A stretch of 10,244 nucleotides of DNA. It comes from Nitrososphaerales archaeon TH5896 (GTDB taxonomy: Archaea; Thermoproteota; Nitrososphaeria; Nitrososphaerales; Nitrososphaeraceae). Positions within the stretch are counted from its first letter, which is position 1. Each line of letters begins with the position of its first letter. The notes beneath the pieces were generated by a model that was not told where the DNA came from, searched no databases, and was given only the letters and a program-made list of their open reading frames with translations. The stretch lies in contig JAATVP010000195.1 in NCBI GenBank assembly GCA_014523625.1, positions 1 through 10,244 of the forward strand. The letters run 5' to 3'. Positions 6,640-10,244 of the stretch are shown one piece after another. Both the position numbers and the translations under genes were made by a program.

Positions 6640-6650
6640 GATTATTTATG
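6640..6650 (+). promoter_or_regulatory. Box A that sets the J-domain gene start
   Basis: GATTATTTATG is centred about 28 bases before the GTG at 6673 but only about 10 bases before the upstream GTG at 6655. It therefore favours a leaderless start at 6673. Confidence 0.45.
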
Positions 6651-6672
6651 GGGTGTGTCTGATCATTTAATC

Positions 6673-7095
6673 GTGTCCGATTACTACGAAATACTGAACC
6701 TTCATCAATCGGCATCCCAAGAAGATATTAAACGATCCTTTAGGCAGCTCGCGTTAAGGCATCATCCAGATAAGAATCGAAACTCGGAAGATTCCAAAAG
6801 GAAATTCATGGAAGTGGTGGAAGCGTACGAAATTTTATCTGATGACCAATCACGAAAAGAATATGATCGAACTTACAGGTATAAGGATTTTAACATCAGT
6901 CGAGAATGGACACCTCCTGCTGATTGGCAGCAGGTCTATAGTTATGAGCATCTGAAGAGGGAATACGATCGATCCCACCTGGCGGGAGGTATGTGGGATA
7001 TCAGTGACAGTGCTAGTGGAAGTTTGTGGAAGGCTACATTGTTCTTATTTGTTGGCCTGCTTGGGTTGGTTGCATTCATATTGTTGATCAGATAA
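6673..7095 (+). CDS. J-domain protein with C-terminal membrane anchor
   Basis: This 140-residue co-chaperone-like protein begins with a complete J domain (about residues 2-65). It opens SDYYEILNL and carries the HPD tripeptide at 31-33, which stimulates Hsp70 ATPase. There is no Gly/Phe region, zinc-finger domain or C-terminal substrate domain, so it is not full DnaJ. After a Trp/Tyr-rich linker it ends in one hydrophobic helix (about 118-138) and a terminal Arg, which implies a tail-anchored protein with the J domain in the cytoplasm. The protein could recruit DnaK to the membrane; this is inference. The frame opens at a GTG at 6655, but the GTG at 6673 fits both the TATA spacing and the usual family N-terminus. 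It is transcribed divergently from pckA. Confidence 0.87.
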   Translation: MSDYYEILNLHQSASQEDIKRSFRQLALRHHPDKNRNSEDSKRKFMEVVEAYEILSDDQSRKEYDRTYRYKDFNISREWTPPADWQQVYSYEHLKREYDRSHLAGGMWDISDSASGSLWKATLFLFVGLLGLVAFILLIR

Positions 7096-7142
7096 GACGT
7101 CAATAGTATTCGAGGATCTATATTGTAAGGATATGATTGTGC

Positions 7143-7171
7143 GGTAGCATTTGTTTGGAAAATACGCTACC
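7143..7171. repeat. Hairpin-forming inverted repeat
   Basis: GGTAGC (7143-7148) pairs with GCTACC (7166-7171). The stem continues as ATTT with AAAT after a two-base bulge (7164-7165) and closes on a seven-base loop. It lies downstream of the J-domain gene and upstream of the subunit F promoter. It could be a processed 3' end, a protein site or part of a small RNA. No T-run follows, so it is not a bacterial-type terminator. Confidence 0.45.
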
Positions 7172-7228
7172 TCAATCTTGGTGTTCTACTAGCTCTTGAT
7201 GATCGATTGGTAAACTCAGCCACAGAAG

Positions 7229-7237
7229 GAATAAAAG
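7229..7237 (+). promoter_or_regulatory. Box A that sets the ATP synthase F start
   Basis: GAATAAAAG is centred about 25 bases before the TTG at 7258. It lies inside the longer frame that opens at 7207, which argues for the shorter protein. Confidence 0.45.
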
Positions 7238-7257
7238 GGGACCTTAGCAGAGTCTTG

Positions 7258-7563
7258 TTGATCAAGTTGAGAGTTGTTGCTGTAGGTAGTAGGGTCTTTG
7301 TTACCAGCTTTCAGTTGGCGGGTGTTGAAGGCATCAAAGCAAATTCTGCGGAGGACGTACTGAACGAGATTGGCAGGATTAGTAATAGCGACGATGTCGG
7401 ACTGATTCTTGTTAGTGATGACTTTGGCAAGCAGATTCGATATCAATTAACTGAATTGCGATCTAAAAAGCCGATTCCATTAGTATTTGAGCTTCCATCA
7501 CCCGGAAGCACCAAGGAAACGGTCGATTACCGCGCTTTACTCAAACAGATTCTTGGCGTATAA
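7258..7563 (+). CDS. atpF: A/V-type ATP synthase subunit F
   Basis: Subunit F is the small regulatory subunit of the central stalk, which binds subunit D and takes part in rotary coupling. The protein has 101 residues from this start, the usual family length. The Rossmann-like fold is visible: strand LRVVAVGS, the VTSFQLAGVEG segment typical of the family, helix AEDVLNEIGRI, strand DVGLILVSDD, and a C-terminal part with the conserved PIPLVFELPSPGS stretch. A frame open back to TTG 7207 would add 17 residues with no family match. The TTG at 7258 is preferred because of family length and TATA spacing. No other ATP synthase subunit gene is nearby, so the gene is separated from its complex. It is convergent with the methyltransferase gene, with 33 bases between their stop codons. 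Confidence 0.87.
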   Translation: MIKLRVVAVGSRVFVTSFQLAGVEGIKANSAEDVLNEIGRISNSDDVGLILVSDDFGKQIRYQLTELRSKKPIPLVFELPSPGSTKETVDYRALLKQILGV

Positions 7564-7596
7564 TGGGAATTTGGAATGCACTTCTACGCACCTATT

Positions 7597-8382
7597 TTAG
7601 TGCCCGTCACTTGTATTCTGGAGAGCTTTTCTCCCAAATATGAGATACGTGGTATGACCTATCATCCTCATCGCCGGCCGTGTCTTTCCTGTCCTGGCTT
7701 CGATGTTCCTTATCATCAATTCGATGGAATCAATGAATACAAAACCAAACTCGGTTAGAGCCGAGGACATTTTTTCTAATTGATTCATTGTAGGGCAAAT
7801 TGCTACGAGGGTTCCACTCGGTCTCAGCGATTCATAAGTCTTCTCCAGCATTGTCCAAGGATCTCCAATATCAATGACAACTAAGTCTACTCTGCCGCAG
7901 TTTGCCTCTTGGAACTGAGTATGATCATAAAAAGTTACAAAATCAGACAGATTTGCTTTCTTGATGTTTTTTTTGGCAATGGCGGTAAATTTTGTGTTCA
8001 CGTCAAAAGTATAAACATGCCCGGAAGGTCTAACGATGCTTGCTAAGTAAGTCGTTAGTCCGCCGCTACCGGTGCCAACTTCCATAACTCGCGAACCACT
8101 CGAGAGACCACACCGTATCCCGATATATGCTAGATCCTTGGGGTACACAATTTGAGTTAACCTTTCTGATTTCATCACGAAATCATACACCAATGGCTCC
8201 AGTAGAATTACCTTCTTTCCCTTAGAAGACAAGAGATGTGAACCAAATTCAGATCCCACTGCTTCTCCTATTTCGATCACGCCTAAATGGGTGTGGAACT
8301 TCTTTCCAGTATTTGCCTCTACCAACCAAGTTTTTTGAAGAGAGTGGTAAAGAAGTACGTATGATCCTTCTTCAATTATCAT
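7597..8382 (-). CDS. trmI: tRNA (adenine-N1)-methyltransferase, TrmI type (m1A57/58)
   Basis: Transfers a methyl group from S-adenosylmethionine to N1 of A58 (and A57 in many archaeal tRNAs) in the T loop. It acts as a tetramer in known relatives. The 261 residues fit the family. The N-terminal 75 residues form the small beta domain. The Rossmann methyltransferase domain carries motif I EVGTGSG (101-107), the acidic residue of motif II at Asp127, and motif IV IDIGDPW (170-176), a variant of the common DLPDPW. The C-terminus RPAMRMIGHTTYL (235-247) is the family signature. The ATG start has a TATA element about 27 bases upstream. The tRNA-Gln in this window has G57 and A58, so only A58 would be a target there. 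Confidence 0.93.
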   Translation of the reverse strand: MIIEEGSYVLLYHSLQKTWLVEANTGKKFHTHLGVIEIGEAVGSEFGSHLLSSKGKKVILLEPLVYDFVMKSERLTQIVYPKDLAYIGIRCGLSSGSRVMEVGTGSGGLTTYLASIVRPSGHVYTFDVNTKFTAIAKKNIKKANLSDFVTFYDHTQFQEANCGRVDLVVIDIGDPWTMLEKTYESLRPSGTLVAICPTMNQLEKMSSALTEFGFVFIDSIELMIRNIEARTGKTRPAMRMIGHTTYLIFGRKALQNTSDGH

Positions 8383-8405
8383 GATTAAACCATGTTGTAC
8401 CGATG

Positions 8406-8413
8406 ATAAAAAT
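8406..8413 (-). promoter_or_regulatory. Box A of trmI
   Basis: The minus strand reads ATTTTTAT, centred about 27 bases upstream of the ATG at 8382. This indicates a leaderless transcript. Confidence 0.45.
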
Positions 8414-8531
8414 TAATCTCGTGTACTGAACCATTCTACCTGTCTGCTAATCAGTGAGGATAATATTAAAAGTGAGATATACATTGCAATTGTTTGGATT
8501 GCAGTACTGCCATAGTATATGTGTGAAAAGT

Positions 8532-8660
8532 CGCTTTAAGGATTCATGCATGGCCTTATTCGATTCGCACACTTTCTCACTAATACTACCACACACTCAT
8601 TATTCCTACTGCTTCGTCGAGGTCGAATAGTAATCCATGATTAAAATGCGCTTTAAGGAT
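8532..8660 (+). repeat. Two direct copies of a 12-base motif
   Basis: CGCTTTAAGGAT occurs exactly at 8532-8543 and again at 8649-8660, 117 bases apart, in the non-coding gap before queC. An exact 12-base direct repeat in about 450 bases is unlikely by chance and may mark a regulator site. Neither copy sits at TATA distance from a recognised gene. Confidence 0.45.
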
Positions 8661-8802
8661 ACAATTTACTATACACTTTCAAAGTGCTCGAAAAGAGGTT
8701 TGACGATAATTGTCCGTTGGCAGCAGTTCCTTTCATCAGCAGCACTTCTTGAGTAGGTTAAAATTCGGTGGAGTAAAATTGAGGCATTGAGGAGGAAACG
8801 TC

Positions 8803-8810
8803 CATAATAT
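8803..8810 (+). promoter_or_regulatory. Box A of queC
   Basis: CATAATAT is centred about 24 bases upstream of the ATG at 8830. It would sit on top of an alternative TTG start at 8812, so the ATG is preferred. A purine-rich GAGGAGGAAA lies just upstream and may act as the B recognition element rather than a ribosome site. Confidence 0.5.
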
Positions 8811-8829
8811 CTTGTGTGATATTCAGAAT

Positions 8830-9537
8830 ATGGGTTTAACGAAGGCAGTTTGCATACTTAGCGGTGGATTAGATTCCGTTGTTTCGGCATTTTATATTAG
8901 GCAAATTTGGAACATTGTACCATGTACGATTACTTTTCATTATGGGCAAAGGTCGACAGAGGAGATGAGGAGAGCACGACTATTTTCTACCTTATTGGGA
9001 TCTGAAGTTCATAAAGAGATTGATATATCATTTATGAAGGATCTCTATGGCGACGAAAACACGCTTACCGGAAGAAAATCCCGTATTCCGGGAAGATTTC
9101 ACCAGTCAATCGTCGTGCCACATAGAAACTCGGTTTTTTTGACGATAGGCGCAGCTTGGGCTGCTAGCCTAAAAATTGGTGTTTTAGTGTATGGAGCCCA
9201 TGCTGACGACCATAATTACCCAGACTGCCGACCAAAGTTCGTTAGCTCTGTTGAAAATATGTTAAAAGAATCTGACTTTGATGCCATCGACCTTGGCTTA
9301 CGAAAACGGATCGAAATCTGGTGTCCAGCGAAAGAGAATATCCACAAGAATGAGCTGGTCAAAATTGGGTACGATCTTCTGGGAAATAAGATCTTCGATA
9401 CTTGGAGTTGTTATTCGGACGGATCCCGAAATAGTATAAATGAACCAGCACACTGTGGCACTTGCGAGTCATGCGTCAACCGAAAATCAAGTTTTAAAGA
9501 AGCAAATATTCTAGATAGGACAATATATGCCTCGTGA
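8830..9537 (+). CDS. queC: 7-cyano-7-deazaguanine (preQ0) synthase
   Basis: QueC converts 7-carboxy-7-deazaguanine, ammonia and ATP to preQ0, the base that archaeal transglycosylase inserts at G15 of tRNA on the way to archaeosine. The 235 residues match the family. The N-terminal PP-loop SGGLDS (11-16) binds ATP, followed by FHYGQRS (36-42). VPHRNSVFL at 96-104 and GAHADDHNYPDCRP at 122-135 are typical family segments. The zinc site is Cys194, Cys209, Cys212 and Cys215 (C-x14-C-x2-C-x2-C) with the following NRKSSF. The frame opens at TTG 8812, but ATG 8830 fits both the family N-terminus and TATA spacing. folE follows 96 bases later on the same strand with its own TATA box. The two encode non-consecutive steps of one pathway. 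Confidence 0.95.
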   Translation: MGLTKAVCILSGGLDSVVSAFYIRQIWNIVPCTITFHYGQRSTEEMRRARLFSTLLGSEVHKEIDISFMKDLYGDENTLTGRKSRIPGRFHQSIVVPHRNSVFLTIGAAWAASLKIGVLVYGAHADDHNYPDCRPKFVSSVENMLKESDFDAIDLGLRKRIEIWCPAKENIHKNELVKIGYDLLGNKIFDTWSCYSDGSRNSINEPAHCGTCESCVNRKSSFKEANILDRTIYAS

Positions 9538-9603
9538 GCCAGTATTTATTAGCTTGTGATTTCTCGTTGTTTTGGAGGTTAAAATACTTCGTGAAGAGAG
9601 TAA

Positions 9604-9613
9604 GAATAATATC
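9604..9613 (+). promoter_or_regulatory. Box A of folE
   Basis: GAATAATATC is centred about 25 bases upstream of the ATG at 9634. This suggests a leaderless folE transcript separate from queC. Confidence 0.5.
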
Positions 9614-9633
9614 TGAACAAATGTGTACTGGTG

Positions 9634-10244
9634 ATGGAGTCCTATAGTAAGATATTGTTACAGGAAAAGGAGAAGGGTAGAACCCTGAACAAAAAGAAAA
9701 TTGAAAAGATTCTGAGAAAACTGTTGATAGAATTGGGTGAAAATCCCGACAGAGAAGGCCTAATCGGAACGCCAAGGAGGATGGCAGAAGCATTTGAGGA
9801 GATATTTGCCGGTTACACAATGAGTTCCGGACTCGATGTGAGTTTCTCTGAGGAAACCGATGCTATAATAGCTAAAGATATCCAATTTTACAGTATGTGT
9901 GAACATCATATGCTCCCCTTTTATGGCAAAATTCACATAGCATATTTACCCGAAGGCAAGGTATTTGGAATATCTAAACTAACCAGACTAGTAGAAAAAT
10001 ATTCGCGTAGGATGCAAATACAGGAGAGATTAACAAAGCAGATAGCTGACGAAATAACTAAAATGGGTGTCAGAGGAGTCGTGGTCATAGCCGAGGGTGA
10101 GCACTTGTGCATGAAAATGAGAGGAGTTAGAAATCACAGCATTGTTGTCACGATGGCACATCGAGGTCTGATGGAGCAAAAGGAACTTCGAGAAAATATT
10201 CTCGCACTCATTTCCAATTCGAAACCAGGCTTAAGATCTTTCTA
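9634..10244 (+). CDS. folE: GTP cyclohydrolase I (type IA), 3' end at window edge
   Basis: Converts GTP to 7,8-dihydroneopterin triphosphate, the precursor of pterin cofactors and of the QueD-QueE-QueC route to preQ0. The frame is open for 203 codons to the edge, where two bases (TA) of the next codon remain. Because relatives end about here, that codon is probably a stop. The active site is intact: SMCEHHMLPF with zinc ligands Cys89 and His92 and catalytic His91, then GEHLCMKMRGV with Cys159 as the third ligand. GISKLTRLVEKYSRRMQIQERL is replaced here by its parts GISKLTRLVEKYSRR and MQIQERLTKQI, which carry the family signature. This is the bacterial/eukaryotic type rather than the archaeal MptA (FolE2) type. 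The ATG at 9634 is set by the TATA spacing and gives a 30-residue N-terminal extension rich in lysine. Confidence 0.95.
   Translation, partial: MESYSKILLQEKEKGRTLNKKKIEKILRKLLIELGENPDREGLIGTPRRMAEAFEEIFAGYTMSSGLDVSFSEETDAIIAKDIQFYSMCEHHMLPFYGKIHIAYLPEGKVFGISKLTRLVEKYSRRMQIQERLTKQIADEITKMGVRGVVVIAEGEHLCMKMRGVRNHSIVVTMAHRGLMEQKELRENILALISNSKPGLRSF

Larger units (their letters stand above)
8383..8829. other. Divergent control region between trmI and queC
   Basis: About 450 bases without a convincing gene. It holds the trmI promoter at the left, two copies of a 12-base motif in the middle and the queC promoter at the right. A 32-codon frame at 8546-8644 has no recognisable content. No tRNA, box C/D pair or riboswitch fold is evident to me by eye. 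Confidence 0.5.

Noticed and set aside
7576..7758. 60-codon plus-strand frame in the atpF-trmI junction
   Set aside because: Almost wholly antisense to the conserved C-terminus of TrmI, whose family signature is clear.
8400..8460. Possible box C/D small RNA (ATGATAA then CTGA)
   Set aside because: Box C has a mismatch, there is no C' or second D box, and the stretch is the trmI promoter.
8788..8797. GAGGAGGAAA as a Shine-Dalgarno site for queC
   Set aside because: It is over 30 bases from the preferred ATG and directly precedes the TATA box, so a promoter role fits better.
1..10244. CRISPR array, insertion sequence, phage or toxin-antitoxin system
   Set aside because: No regularly spaced repeats, transposase, terminal inverted repeats or paired small toxin genes are seen.

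Overview
The window looks like archaeal chromosome, most probably from the Nitrososphaeria (Thaumarchaeota) or a close relative; this is inference from gene content. Support comes from archaeal TATA-like box A elements about 23-38 bases upstream of nearly every start codon, with almost no Shine-Dalgarno leaders. Further support is a tRNA interrupted by bulge-helix-bulge introns, a lone A-type ATP synthase subunit F gene, a single-C2H2-finger mini-protein, ATP-dependent PEP carboxykinase, and a bacterial-type GTP cyclohydrolase I next to queC. Base composition is AT-rich and intergenic gaps are fairly long.

Left part (1-3600): a minus-strand gene of unknown function with a possible winged helix, preceded on the same strand by a 70-residue C2H2 zinc-finger protein. 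About 570 bases without a convincing gene follow, then an orphan 99-residue protein and an aspartate kinase with two ACT domains and an altered nucleotide-binding segment. Middle part (3600-6650): a sparse 390-base gap, a CPBP-like membrane protein, a tRNA-Gln(CUG) gene and, convergent with it, pckA. The tRNA gene is the most striking object in the window. Its 130 bases reduce to a standard 73-nt tRNA only if three short introns (24, 17 and 16 nt) are removed, and each is bounded by a recognisable bulge-helix-bulge motif at positions 10/11, 21/22 and 37/38.

Right part (6650-10244): divergent from pckA is a small membrane-anchored J-domain protein, then ATP synthase subunit F. TrmI-type tRNA m1A methyltransferase is convergent with subunit F. 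A gap of roughly 450 bases carries a 12-base repeat, followed by queC and folE, the latter cut by the window edge.

Functional theme: TrmI methylates A58 in the T loop, while QueC and FolE belong to the preQ0 route that supplies archaeosine for G15 of the D loop. The tRNA-Gln in this window carries both target positions. pckA (gluconeogenesis), aspartate kinase (Asp-family amino acids) and subunit F (energy) are core metabolism. The genes mostly carry their own promoters, so the layout is a series of single-gene units rather than operons.
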